64,000 bases of DNA. Source: Clitoria ternatea. Taxonomy: Eukaryota > Streptophyta > Magnoliopsida > Fabales > Fabaceae. The stretch covers positions 117,692,501 through 117,756,500 of the forward strand of contig CM075669.1 in assembly GCA_037962975.1 (NCBI GenBank), written 5' to 3'. The position numbers were made by a program, and so were the translations under genes. The number at the start of each line of letters is the position of its first letter. Within the stretch, counting starts at the first letter, position 1. A model generated the notes under the pieces. That model did no database searches and had not been told where the DNA came from. It saw only the letters and a program-made list of their open reading frames with translations. Positions 33,901 to 45,507 of the stretch are shown here, in pieces.

Positions 33901-34313
33901 TTTACCTTTCAGTCACCAAAGAAGGCATCCTTTTTCTCTCGGTCGTTGAATGAGGCACCCTTCTACTTCATGTCATTGGATAATTCCCAGTTAACTGCTT
34001 CTTGCTAAAGATTAGAGCACTACTTCACTTCTTTTTTCCAGATTCAAAAAGAAAAACACAAAAAAAAAAATCAAAAACAAAAACAAAAAGAAAAACAAAA
34101 ACAAAAAAAAGAAGAAGGGAAATAGAGAGAGACAGATGTGGAAAATACTCGTCTTTAAAGAGGAAAAGGTCACACCGGCTCGTTGACTGCCGACACTGTC
34201 AGACACCATACCGATTAGGAGGTCCCACCTGGTCCCTACATTGGTGTTCATATCTTTACTTCATTTTCACTTCAAAAACACGGAAAGCTTCGTGTTTCTC
34301 TTGTGAAAAAGAA

Positions 34314-34328
34314 GTAAAGAGGGGCATC
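34314..34328 (+). other. Polypurine tract of element 4
   Basis: GTAAAGAGGGGCATC immediately before the 3' LTR start TGTGAACACC. The purine core AAAGAGGGG primes plus-strand synthesis in such elements. Confidence 0.75.
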
Positions 34329-36649
34329 TGTGAACACCTCTTTTTGTCCGGCCAATTGGTATAGTTCCATCCTTTGGGCACTCTCTGCTGCGCATGGTGC
34401 ACTTAGAAATTCATAACTCCTTCATACGACCTTCGATTTGCGCAAACCCGGTCTCAAAATTTCCGTAACAGAATTGTCTACGACTTTTGTGAAGACCTTG
34501 AAGGCTATATCCTTACCAATTGGTACAGTTTTAATAATCTTCCTAGACTTGTTCCAGTTTCATGACTGCTCTGCACATCTTTAGGAAAAAATTCATATCT
34601 CTCTCATATGATACCGAAATGGCTCCATTCTTTTTTCTGTGGCTTCATATCAAATATATCTACAAATTTCATGAAGGGTACCAAAGCTAATTCTCTACCC
34701 ATTTTGCCCAGTGAATTTATTTTGCATGCAAAGGTATTTTCGTTATAGTCTGGAGCAGTTTTCGTAGATGAGTCATATCTCCCTCGTTTCTTGATGAAAA
34801 TTTTTGTGCCATATATCAAATTAAATCTAAGAGAAAGATCTATAAACTTCATGAAGGGAACAAAAGCTAATTCTCTACCCATTTTGCCCAGTGAATTTAT
34901 TTTACATGCAAAGGTATTTTCGTCACAGTCTGGAGCAGTTTTCATAGATGAGTCATATCTCCCTCGTTTCTTGATGAAAAGTTTTGTGCCATATATCAAA
35001 TTAAAGCTAAGAGAAAGATCTACAACTTTCATGTTGGACTCTTTTTCAAATTGGGCACGCATCAGCCCTCAAATGCACGAGAAAGTTTGTGATGGTGGGC
35101 AAGGCACTAAAGATCATAATGGAGCACTAAGGATCATAATGGAGCATTAAAGCATCATAATGGGGCACTAAAGATCATAATGGAGCACATAAGTTGATAA
35201 TGGAGCACCATGGACTTGTTAATTGAAGAGTGCAACCTCCATTACAATTAATTATTGCATTGGCTTGCTTTTAGAATGCTATAAATAGGCACCATGAGCA
35301 TTCATTCAGGATATGAATTGCAAAAGAGAGAATTCATTCTCCATTTTCCCCTTCTCTGTTTTTCTTCTTCACCATTCTTCATTCAAGAAAAAATTCCTTC
35401 TTCATTGGTTGCCTTCTCTGTTCTTCTTCTTCTTCAGTTAGTTCTTCATTTCCGGCTCAGTGCGTTTACCACAGATTTCAATTCCAGCACCACTACAACA
35501 CCGCCACTGTTTCCAACATCCAACTACAACACCGGCTCATAATCCTCCACACCGGTTCCTTTCTGTTCCTTATTTCCTTTATTTTCATCATTTATTTTCC
35601 TGCCAAATTTTTGCCTGTTGGTTATGGTTTTCTGTGTAGTATAGCTTATATTGTCAATACTTACCCTTTACCCCTAAAAACAAATAATAAAAAATAAAAA
35701 AATAAAAAAATAAAAATAAAATAATTATAATAATAATAAATAATAAGTAATAAGTTTTGCATATGTTTTATTTTCTAGCCTAAAAATTTCCATTTTTTAA
35801 AACAGTGTCGTACGGGAATACCCACGTCTACACCATCTCCTTAGGATCCATACACGTGCGAAGAACTTCGTCTTGTATGAGTTCCTCACTTCAATAACTT
35901 CCATCATCATGTTTCGAGTCAAAAAAGGTTTTTTTTCTCTCTCTTAGAACTACGTAACCCTGATTTCTTGATAATTCAAGAATACGTAGGAGCGGGACTT
36001 TAACTCCTGTCGGGCCCATCTTTCTTTTTTTTTTATTTCCTCACTTTCATTTTTCTTTCATAAATGTTCTTCTTTTTGGTTGCTTCCGTGAAAATCAATT
36101 TAGACGTGACGTCTTGTTGATTTCCCCCTAGTTTTTGCTCAAGCCTCGCCATAATTCATAGGGAAGGGATACTTAGGACGAGACGTCCCGCTTATCTCTT
36201 TCCTATCCCTGTTTTTTTATCCGAGAATGTCTAATTTAGGCGTGACGCCTTATTAGCATTCTCTTCCCCTCTCTGTCTCATATCGAAGTCGAGTTTAATC
36301 CGGATGAAACGTTCCATTGACCTCGCTTCGACATTCTATGTTTGTACAGTTCTCTACTCCATTCTATCATTTTCAAAATAAAAGGGAAGAAACCATGTTT
36401 TATTTAAGGCTATTTATATTGTGCTTTCAATCTTGGTACTGTCTTTGACAGGCGATGTAGGGTGCTAATACCTTCCCTACTCGTAATCGACTCCCGAACT
36501 TGGATTTTAATTTTTTTTAACCAGTGCTTTACTGAACTTAGTTTTTTCCCAATGTTTTTCCTATGGATAAAAACGTTGGTGGCGACTCCCTGTTTCATTT
36601 GACACATCCTCTCTCTTCTCGCCGCGCCGTCGCGATCCAGGTTGCGACA
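34329..36649 (+). repeat. 3' LTR of element 4
   Basis: Near-identical to 18969..21290, including the 180-bp duplication, the short GCACTAA repeat, the TATA box (35280..35287), the A-rich tract and the palindromes. Only scattered substitutions and small indels are seen. Confidence 0.95.
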
Positions 36650-36654
36650 GTCTC
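36650..36654. repeat. TSD of element 4, right copy
   Basis: GTCTC, identical to 18964..18968. Element 3 sequence resumes directly after it. Confidence 0.92.
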
Positions 36655-37737
36655 CAAGGGGAGTAGATATCCAAGAGAAGGATTTATTTGAAATCGTACT
36701 CAGGTCAGTGTTGGGACTGCTGGGCTTGGACTCGGGTTGGTTTCGAGGTAGGCTTGAATTATGAGTAAATTTTGCAAGTGGAAGGATTCCCGGATGAGGA
36801 CTGCCCTTAAAACCCTGATTGATATTTTCGAATGAGAGGGTCGAGTGACATTCGTGGGTTATAAGCATGGAGTTAGCCAAAGGAAGGGTTAAGAATCTGA
36901 GATGTTAGAACCGAGTATGGTGCCTGCACGAGGCAAATCCAGGCAAGTGTGCTAATTGAAGCATATGGGAACTCATTTGAGTGTTCATTTTGGGTAAGAA
37001 AGAAATTTTGTGGTCGAAATTTTGGGAATCCGAGGGCTTAATCTGAGATGAATCGGTCGGTAGTGGGTATTATAGGGAGTCGGTAATGTTGTTTACCGAC
37101 TAGACTCTTCCCAATTGGTTGAATAACACCTAGAATGTGTCCTATGCGACCCAATGTCGAGCCTATGCTTTATGGGAGCTCTTTGTCATGCCGAGTGACT
37201 CATTGAGAGTGTAAATATGCCGATCGGTATTGAGAGTGTAAGGCCGAGCGGCCAAGAGACTGGAAAGTGCCAATAGCTAGGGTGAACTGGCGGAGTTGAA
37301 TGGGGGTAACTACGTGGGAAATGGAATCCCGAATGTAATGAAGTCTATGAAGAGCTGTTTTATTTACGCTGATTAGAAATTGCGAAGCAGTCGGAAACGT
37401 TGAAGAAGCGAAGAGTTGCAGTCAGAGCATGACTGTGGTATTCCGATCCGTTTGTTGAGGTAGTCTGAGTGAAAGGAAGGAATGTTATTCCGAGTCAATG
37501 GTGACACTTCCGAGTGGAAATGTGTTAAGAATGATGTCTCGGTTTTCTGGGTGGAGCGGTCGGTAAATGGCCTTGGAAGCCAATTGTACCGACTGGGATT
37601 TAAGCAATGGATGAATACTTGAGGAACATAGATGTGTAATTGCTTATTATGGTAGGACAGTGATTTTCCGAGTGGTTCATGGAGGCTAAGCACGTGTTTG
37701 AATTTCGAGGACGAAATTCTTTTGAGAGGGGGAGAAC
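36655..37737 (+). other. Noncoding internal region of element 3, right part, with PPT
   Basis: Continuation of 17141..18968. No pol similarity is found. It contains CCGAGTG/CCGAGCG words. Near its end is GAGGACGAAATTC, a block also seen beside the PPT of element 1, then the polypurine tract TTGAGAGGGGGAGAAC (37722..37737) before the LTR. Confidence 0.78.
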
Positions 37738-40649
37738 TGTAACATCCCGATTTTTAATTTAATTACCGATTGAAGTTAAGCCATTAATTAAAGGCTAATT
37801 ACAGAATTAGGATTAATGGTTAATTAGAGTAATTGCTGATTGGTTAGAAATAATTGAATAAATAATAATGAAAATGCCAGGTGAAAGGACGCATGTGCCC
37901 CTGGAGGTATAAAAGAACTTCAGCTCTCTCTTTCTCTCATTATTCACGCTGGACAGCTCTCCTTGTTCGTGCATATGGTCTCTTCTCCCCTGTTTTCTCT
38001 TCTTCCCTCTCAATCACGTTGAACAGTGAGAGAGTCGAGAGCTTCTGGAGGAACACCAACACGGCTCTATTCCACTCCCTGTCCTCTTCTTCCTCCCCAT
38101 TGCCTTCTTCCTCTCCTTCTTCTTCTACCTGGAGCTGTTAGTATTCTAATTGGAAGGCTGTGCTGGAAGTGCCTTGGAGCTGTGGGGGAGATGAACCCGT
38201 TGGAGGAAAGAGCAACTCTGGCCCAGGATCAACGCTGAGCTCGAAGGCTGGTGGAAGAGGAGTAGCAGAAAGGCGATCAGTTAGCACTGTATTTTGAAAT
38301 TAGGAGAATCTGAACCCCGAAAGCAGGTAGGGGGCACTTTGCATGTCAAGTGTATGGTTTATGAGCGGGTCCCGGGTGCTTGCTTTAATGTGATATGTTG
38401 TCTGAAATGTGTAGATTGATGTGTTGTAATTGAGTGATTGTGCATGCAACTCCCGAGTTGGGGTATCTGTGAAAGGTTGAGGGTTGTGTGACATCGTCTT
38501 GGAGTGCCTATTAATATTTCTGTGATGCATGTTGTTGAAACATGAGTTGCTGAGTGAATGCGTGTGTGCGTTACCATTATCCCCGAATGCATGAGATGTG
38601 AATTGATACGTGATTTCCATTTTTAATGTTGTGTGGAAAAGTATGCTGACTCTGTGAAAAATGTTGAGTGGATGTGCTGTAGTGTGGTTACCTAGGCTTG
38701 CTTGTTGTGAGTTATTATGAGAGATGCATGTGTTGTTGTAATAGAAATGTGGGATTCCGAATGAATTTGAATGCTGCGTGGGGGATCGGTTGTGACCCAT
38801 TGATGGCTGTGTGAGACGCGTCTGGTAAGCTTGGATGCTTGTTGTGGAATTGTATGAGATTGCATATGTGGGATGATTCCCAGATTCCTAACCAGTTCCA
38901 TGAGGACCCGTGGTAACCGATGGAGCTAGAGCTGGGTCTCGAGACGTCACGGGGTGACCGGTGCCGCACGGAAAGGGCTAGTGGACGGGGGGTCAGAAAG
39001 GCATCTGGAGTCGTATAAGATGAGTTCCAGTCAGATTCCTGGTTAGAGCCATGAGGACCTGTGGTAACCGATAGAGCTAGAGCTGGGTCTCGAGACGTCA
39101 TGGGGTGACCGGTGCCACACGGAAAGGGCTAGTGGACGAGGGACCGGGAAGGAATCTGCACTAAACTCACTGTTTAAGTCGGATCCGCATGCATGAGCCT
39201 ATGAGCATTGCTAGTGAGATTATTGTGAATTGCATGGATTAAATGAATTGAGTGAACTCCGACTAGATGATGTCGTATGAGTGAATTTCGACTGAATGAA
39301 TGTACAGGTATTGATACTGTTGCTGAGTGCAGTGTGATGCTATGATTGAGAATATATTATTGTGCGAATTCTGATTGAATGATGTGGTCCGGCTCTTATA
39401 TTAATTGGCAGTATATATATATATATATCGTTGTGGATTGAACCCAGTAAATTATATAATTGAGAATTGAGGTAAAGTCTGAGTCAATAGCTGTCACTTT
39501 ATATGTAAAAGCTCACCCCTACACCATTTTTCAGTGTGTTCAGGTTGGACTCTGAAGTGATGTTAAGGTCTTAGGTCCGGGTGAAGTGCACTCCGACTGT
39601 TAAGCGCTTATTTTGTATTTGTCATGTTTCGTTAGTTGTAGCCTTGGCTGGCTCATAATAACAGTGTGGTGTAATGAATATGAATATATATATATATAAG
39701 TAAATTGAGCTCTTGTGTCCCGAGTGCATGTTTTTTATACGTATATAGTTCACGTTGATAACAGGTGCTGAGGAATGAATGATGTTAAGAAATGGGTATT
39801 CCGAGTGCATGATTATATATGTACATATATGTTGTATACGGGTGGTTTGTGTCTGGGTAGACTGAGGGGTGTTGATGGTTAGAATATTGCTCAGTTAATG
39901 ATTTCCGAGTAGACGTAATTAGGGAGTCAACTCCGAGTGGGGCTACAAATGGCTATGCCTTCTTATTCGGATGATGATGCTTCAATGGATTCTGAGTGTA
40001 AGATATTTATAATCCGAGTGAGTGAGGATCTGTAACCTGAGCGGTTGAGTTTTGAATAAGTCTGAGTGGGACTTAACTACCTGATTTCCGAGTGATCAGT
40101 TGTAGGATGCCGAGTGAGTTAGCTGTCATTTTCCGAGTGAATGAGTTGAAGGGTAACTTTGGATTCCGAGCGTTTGCCTAGCCGAGTATGGCTCCTCGCT
40201 CCAGCGAGCAAGGTACTCGCTCCAGCGAGTGTGGGTTTGGGAAGGCTTTTGTGTTGGCATCGCTTAGGCGAATCATGCCTCGCCGAGCGACTAAGGCTGT
40301 TCGCCCAAGCGTGTGGGATCGCGCTGAAGCGAGTGGATGCTGGTGTTGGGTTTCGCTTGAGCATTTCCTCCTTCCGCTGTTGCATTGTTATACTTCGTTC
40401 AGGTGGCGTTGGACCTCGCTTGAGCGAGTCAGCGTTGTCATGGATTTCGTCCAGGCGCTGATGTATTTCATTGAACCGAATGGGTCGGTTCAAGCCTTGT
40501 CCCTTCCGCCGAATGCCATGCGTATGAATGTTCTTTCTTTTTCCCTTGCCTTCCTCTTCTTTTCTATGCCGATTGACCAGTGGTTGTTTTTGTGAAAAAA
40601 TTTTCCCTGTTTTGGGGTTTATTTATTTATTAAAAATTAGGGTGTTACA
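37738..40649 (+). repeat. 3' LTR of element 3
   Basis: 2,912 bp, TGTAACATCC to GGTGTTACA, nearly identical to 12843..15756. TATAAAAG is at 37908..37915, the 151-bp duplication starts near 38879, and the CTCGCTCCAGCGAG words start at 40195. The sequence after it is the start of the element 2 gag. Confidence 0.93.
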
Positions 40650-40735
40650 GTTCGAGGCTGGCTCTGGCTCTCGAATACGTCAGCAAAACGCTGGAAGGCC
40701 GTGGCTATGGCTTCCATGCTGTGACGATTCTCCAT
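40650..40735 (-). pseudogene. Element 2 gag N-terminus, displaced fragment
   Basis: Minus-strand ATG at 40735 opens a frame beginning MENRHSMEAIATAFQRFADV, matching the gag starts of elements 1 and 3. After 28 codons plus two bases it meets element 3. Counting the TSD once, the frame continues exactly at 12837, so the two halves of gag were one frame before the insertion. Confidence 0.88.
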
Positions 40736-41049
40736 GACTTATCCTGAAAATCAACACCCCTTTCACGGATAAGTTTATAGAATCACTCACTGCCAATCGG
40801 ATTTTAACCCAACATTCACCAACTATAACATATTATCATACAATTCCCAAATATCATATACTTAGTTAGACTAACACAGGAACAACCTTCTACGCCCACA
40901 ACAACCTCTCATAAACACCTGGTCACACAATTATACTTAATTAGGCATCAAAGGCTCAGATATCGCAAGCAATTTTATAACAACCGGTCATAATGTACAT
41001 TACCGCTTACTAGAAGTAAGCGTGCCTTGGCCTTGGACCTTTTCAGTCC
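40736..41049 (-). other. Element 2 5' leader
   Basis: 314-bp leader between PBS and gag on the minus strand. It resembles the leaders of elements 1 and 3 near the PBS (CCTTGGCCTTGGACC). No coding signal. Confidence 0.65.
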
Positions 41050-41061
41050 GCTCTAATACCA
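41050..41061 (-). other. Primer-binding site of element 2 (one substitution)
   Basis: Minus strand reads TGGTATTAGAGC, one base from the tRNA-Met site TGGTATCAGAGC. The C-to-T change agrees with the age of this element. Confidence 0.85.
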
Positions 41062-43099
41062 AAATGAAACATCCTATATTCAATTCGAGAATAAACCGGG
41101 ACCAGGAAAATTTTTCCAAAATCAAAGGGAATTCAAGGCAAGATAAGCAACTAAGGGTAAGGAGAGTGGGATTCGGTATAGGAGAGGAAAACGTAAAACT
41201 GATCCCACAGAAACAGCGGGAGGCATAAGGCTTTAAACGAACCTGACAGCGCTCACTCGCTCAAGCGAGAGCCAAGTCCACTTGAGCGAGACCACCCACT
41301 AGGCTTAGGCGAGGCATCCATTCGCGCAGGCGAAAACAATGAGGGACTCTCCCATCTGCTCACGCTCGCTGGGGCGAACACTTAGTCGCTGAGGCGAGTA
41401 ACTCCCCTCGGTATTCCTTCACTCGGATTCAGAGTCTGAATTCACTCGGAAAGGTTTTTACTCATGATTCATTCAGACGCTTACATCACACTCTTGAACT
41501 TTATTCATCCTGGTTGCAATGTTGACCACTCGGGAAATGACTCCCATAGCCATTCCACTCGGATTCTATAAGGACTACTCACTCGGAATATCTTTCACGG
41601 TCTTTTACCACTCGGGTGTATTTCACTCGTTTTTCACTCGGCATATATAATCTTTCTCACTCAAGTTATCCTACTAAGTCAAGACCCACTCACGGATCTT
41701 CTAACTTGTAATAAGCTTACTATAATGGAGTTCACTTAGAGCCTTAGATATCATTCCTCTATTGGGAAACATTCACTCCGTAGGTTCTCACTCGGAAATA
41801 TTTAATTATTCCCACTCGGGAGAATCCTAACAGTTATCACTCTAAAGTGTTCAGGTCAATCCTCACCCGGAATAAAGTCACTATCCCGCTCCCCACAACA
41901 GTAACTTAGCTCCATTTTTACTTAGAGTCATACCAACCTCCCAAGCTCGGAAAGATGCATACATATACATATCACTCGGACCTTTACACACAGCATAGAA
42001 TAAACATACAGTATGATATGTATAGGAATGTATATGAATATTTACAGGCACATTGTCATACTCTTAAGCCGAGAGAGTTCAAATTCTGACGTAGAAAGAC
42101 AAAGACCAAAATACGAGCTGGCCAAGGCTTAACAAAACCTTATACACAGTATATACATATATACACATATCCCTCTAGTGCACAAGCACCTCACTCGGCA
42201 TGCAGCTCCTCCTTCATTCATCATTCCGAGAGACATTCACTGTAAAATATAGCCACAGTAGGGGTGAGCTTTTACATTTAAAATGACAGTTAGTGACTCG
42301 GAAATCCTCAGATCTTCCACCATACAACATCACATCTCAATCAATTATAATGTTAACTGCCATCCAATGTATCTACATATAACAGTACCATGTAATCAGA
42401 ATTCATACATTTAATACACGGCTATATGGGTCATAACATTTCCGATACATACACATGTAACACAATGAATTCATCACAGTATAAGAGTATATATACATAT
42501 AATGCACACATATACACTACAGTCGGATCCGACCCCCTCTTTATTACAAATTTTTACGTTGCAACATAGGCTCCAAGCCTTTTTCCTCCAGCTCTAACCT
42601 GGTCCGGCTGTTTTACTGGTACCAAACCGTTTACCCTCACATGTAACACAATCACTCCAAGCGACAACGGAAGTGTTACGGGCAGCCCTGAGTCCAACTC
42701 GGTAGGCTTGCCTTGAGTCCAACCCAAGGTCTTTCATCAAGCGTCCAACGCTAACGCACTCTTTCAATTATATTTTACATATATTTGTCAATACAATAGT
42801 ACCCCTTTTTCCGCATCTTAACCACACTCTGCATGTAACTCATTCATCATCACACAAACACAACGGATTCATTTTCCAACATTCACATGCATGTTAATAT
42901 AGGATAGTAATCAGGATCTACCCACTGTCCCCCAGTACAGAGCACTCAGAAGTCACGTCAACATGCACAGCGACCAACATCTCATACTTAAATATAACAT
43001 TCCGTCTGGAATCAAACAGTAGTCACACCTGCTCTCGGTGTCGGGAATCCCCACTTCATGCATTCATGAGTAAAATAACTAACCGGACTCAATATGGCA

Positions 43100-44690
43100 A
43101 ACTTAAGATATGACGTGTGTATTTTTACAGTTGTTATTCTGTCAAATTAGTACATTAAAATTAATTAATGTAGTACTAGGGTGTCAACCTAGGTCGTTCT
43201 CTCACGGATCAACATAAAAATTTAGGAAAAATCAAGTCTTAAACTAATTTTTAACAATTAAAAATAAAAACTCAACAACTAAAATTTTTACAAACATAAG
43301 TTCAACAAACATAAAATTGGGGGGGGGGGGTTTGATTGGTTTTTGTTATCACAATTAAAATTAAAACAAAGTAAATATGGAATTTAAAACAATAATTAAC
43401 AAGCGATTGATTTTCTTGGAGTATTGTAAATAAATTTATCCTTGGTTCACTAAAGATAATTTGTATACTTTCATTACTGTCAATTTCTTAGCCCAATTTG
43501 AATTAATCAACTAAGCGTCTTTTTCAATTCACAATTCCTTTACTTTAATTTAAAAATGAATATTTTAATCAAGCATCCTAATTAAGCAAAAGGAGTCAAG
43601 ATCGTAAAATCTAGGAATTATTGAGCATACATAAGAACATCGCCTATATACATAATTTATTCTCAAATTATGGAATTAAGCAAACCATAATTATTAAAAG
43701 TGATTATGAAAATATTCATTAAGCATGCATATTTCCTTAATCCATTCTAATTTAAAATCTTATTTTATTCCATTTGAATAATTAAACCGATTAAGCATAC
43801 AAATTTAATTAAACAGAATGGAATTAAATAAGCAGAGTAAGATTATGAAGAAATAACAATAACGAAAACATACTATATTAAAAATAATGACCTCAAAATT
43901 ACATTACAATATTCTCCAAGAAAATCAATCTAGGGTTTTAGCCCTCCATAATAACAACTACAAAGAAAAGAAACTAACCCGGAATGGAGCAAAGAGGGGG
44001 AAGAAGAGAGGAGGAGGCTTTGTGCCTTCCTCTGATGCTTATAGAAACAAAGAGAGAAAAGAGAGAAACGTGAATTGAGGTGTGTTTCAAGCCTTTGGCA
44101 ATGGTCCTATTTATAGTGAAAGCAAGGGTAAAGGTCTCCTGCTGACGCTGTGCGTCAGCAGGACGCTACGCGTCAGCGTTGCGAATCTGCTTCCATGCTA
44201 CGCGTAATTATGAGGCTACGCGTGAGGGTTTCTGACTCAGAATACATTATTTCATCCAATAATTCTTCAATAATGCTTGGACACTTGTGCTGCATGTTCC
44301 CCACTGAGATAGTGCCGTATGTCTGTAATGGATTGGCCAATAAGTGCTTTAATATAAATAAATCCCCCACTTCTGAAGTTGCATACAGCCTGTTAATGGG
44401 ATCCTCGTCACTGTTGACGCTACGCGTGGGCTTGACGCTGCGCGTCAATGTTGCGAATTTGCTTCCAAGCTACGCGTGGTACCAGCGCTACGCGTCAGAC
44501 CTGATGCTCAATTTTTATGATTTCCCAATTGCAACCTCAATTATTCACTACAATATAAAGGAAATCAAGTAAGATTTATTATTTCATTTAAAGATTATCG
44601 CCTAATTCAGTTAATATTAAATAAAGCTTGAATTATGAAAATGTGTTAAAATGCATAATATTATACAATTAGCAATGGCAAATTATACAT
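43100..44690 (-). mobile_element. Unclassified AT-rich insertion in the element 2 LTR
   Basis: It interrupts the LTR with sequence unrelated to its neighbours; borders are approximate. The left part includes GGGTGTCAACCTAGG, an 11-12-base G run (43320) and many AATTAAGC-like tracts. The right part has a minus-strand TATA box (CTATAAATAG, 44107..44116) with near-palindromes just upstream of it: GCTGACGCTGTGCGTCAGC (44141..44159), GACGCTACGCGTC (44162..44174) and further CTACGCGT copies to about 44500. Two short frames here (44150..44572 plus and its minus shadow) look spurious. I do not recognise the family; a non-autonomous retroelement is my guess. Confidence 0.55.
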
Positions 44691-45291
44691 ATTTAAAGCA
44701 AGGAATTAAGGCTAAATCATGCATCATCAAGATACATGCACTCCATTCACACACGATCCCATAACTCACACATGCATTCACATACCTAACAGTATATCTC
44801 ATAATCACATACATTAAATATAAAAAGAACTACCATCAGACTCAACCATCACATGCCCTCGGTACTCAAAAGCTGTCAATCATATATATATTTCATAGCT
44901 AACACCTTCAAACACACATGCATAAGCAATACTTCACCCAGAGACCGTTCACAAGCTATGCATTTGAGATGCAAAGCGCCCCCTACCTACTGAAGGGATT
45001 CGAGGGGTTCCCTTGTTTCCCGATGTTGGTCCGTTGCCTCTGTTTGCTTCGTCACCACTCACACTCGCAATCGTACCCTCAAGTCAGGTTGGGAACAGGG
45101 CGCAATTCTTCTTCCACTTTGACAGTCGTCCTTCACCAACCGAAGAGGACTCCGAATCCTCTGCAGCACCGCGGTTGCGAGTTTATGGAACAGAGAGTCA
45201 GAGGAGAAGAAGAACGAAGAGGAAGAGAAATAGAGGAAGAGGAAATCTTAAGGAATGAGAGCAAGTGAACAGCAGTGAGCTTCTACACACA

Positions 45292-45306
45292 CATATATAT
45301 ATATAC
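45292..45306 (-). promoter_or_regulatory. TATA-like run of the element 2 LTR
   Basis: An alternating TA run about 200 bp from the LTR start, with G-box CACGTG 50 bp upstream (45356..45361) and GTGGGATGGGAGA between them. The same module occurs in element 1. Confidence 0.45.
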
Positions 45307-45507
45307 ACTCGAAGAATGAGGAAGTGGGATGGGAGACCGTGAGGCAGCAGCAGGTCACGTGGTACACACACGCAATCACAACCAATTAACCATTAACCAA
45401 ATGCTTAAGTTAAAATTAATTTAATAAGTAATTCATGCTTATTCAATTATTTTTGTTTAGCGGTTTTAATCTCATTCGGTAATTAATTTTTAAATCAGGA
45501 TGTTACA

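Larger units (their letters stand above)
31790..34313 (+). other. Element 4 long 3' untranslated region
   Basis: 2.5 kb between pol and the PPT. It contains two tandem-repeat arrays (32650..33310 and 33460..33900), two GGACGAGACGTCC palindromes (33365..33377, 33426..33438) that also occur in the LTR, and a long A-rich tract (34045..34115). No protein domain is recognised. Confidence 0.85.
18969..36649 (+). mobile_element. Element 4: Ogre/Tat-type Ty3/gypsy retrotransposon (17.7 kb)
   Basis: LTRs of 2,322 and 2,321 bp flank an internal region in the order PBS, leader, extra ORF1, gag-pro with G-patch, intron, RT-RNase H-second RNase H-integrase, long 3' UTR with tandem repeats, PPT. A perfect TSD (GTCTC) marks the insertion in element 3. 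The upstream ORF1, the dual RNase H, the pro-RT intron and the repeat-filled 3' UTR are features published for the Ogre/Tat lineage. The LTRs differ at only a few per cent of positions by eye. It carries a frameshift and at least three stops, so it is not coding-competent now. Confidence 0.93.
12843..40649 (+). mobile_element. Element 3: gag-only Tekay-type LTR element
   Basis: LTRs at 12843..15756 and 37738..40649 are nearly identical and flanked by a GTTTG/GTTCG TSD. A tRNA-Met PBS and a PPT are in place. After removal of element 4 and one TSD copy the element is about 10.1 kb. It encodes a gag related to element 1 but no protease, RT, RNase H or integrase; the rest of the internal region is noncoding. 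It fits the TR-GAG class of non-autonomous elements, mobilised in trans by a relative such as the ancestors of elements 1 and 2. Confidence 0.88.
9120..45507 (-). mobile_element. Element 2: old Tekay-type Ty3/gypsy element, host of the nest, left end outside window
   Basis: Visible parts in minus-strand order: 5' LTR (41065..45507), PBS (41050..41061), leader, gag start (40735..40650), [element 3], gag to integrase (12842..9120), then [element 1]. Removing element 3 and one copy of its TSD rejoins gag exactly in frame. The protein is closely related to that of element 1 but has many stops and one frameshift. Its 3' LTR must lie left of the window. It is the oldest layer of the left block because two other elements sit in its coding region. 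Confidence 0.88.
41065..45507 (-). repeat. 5' LTR of element 2, containing a 1.6-kb insertion
   Basis: Runs from TGAAACATCC (decayed TGTAACA-type end) beside the PBS to GGATGTTACA at 45507. Without the insertion at about 43100..44690 it is about 2.9 kb, like elements 1 and 3. It carries CTCGCTCAAGCGAG words at 41260..41400, dense CACTCGG words at 41410..42250, the shared block at 42236..42290, ACTGGTACCAAACCG at 42612, a TATA-like run near 45292..45306 and a G-box at 45356..45361. Confidence 0.82.

Noticed and set aside
43318..43332. G run as a quadruplex element
   Set aside because: A single homopolymer run without the four G-tract arrangement; it may also be unreliable in length.
44150..44572. 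140-codon ORF in the 43.1-44.7 kb insertion
   Set aside because: It runs through the GACGCTACGCGTC cluster, has a shadow frame on the other strand and no recognisable domain.
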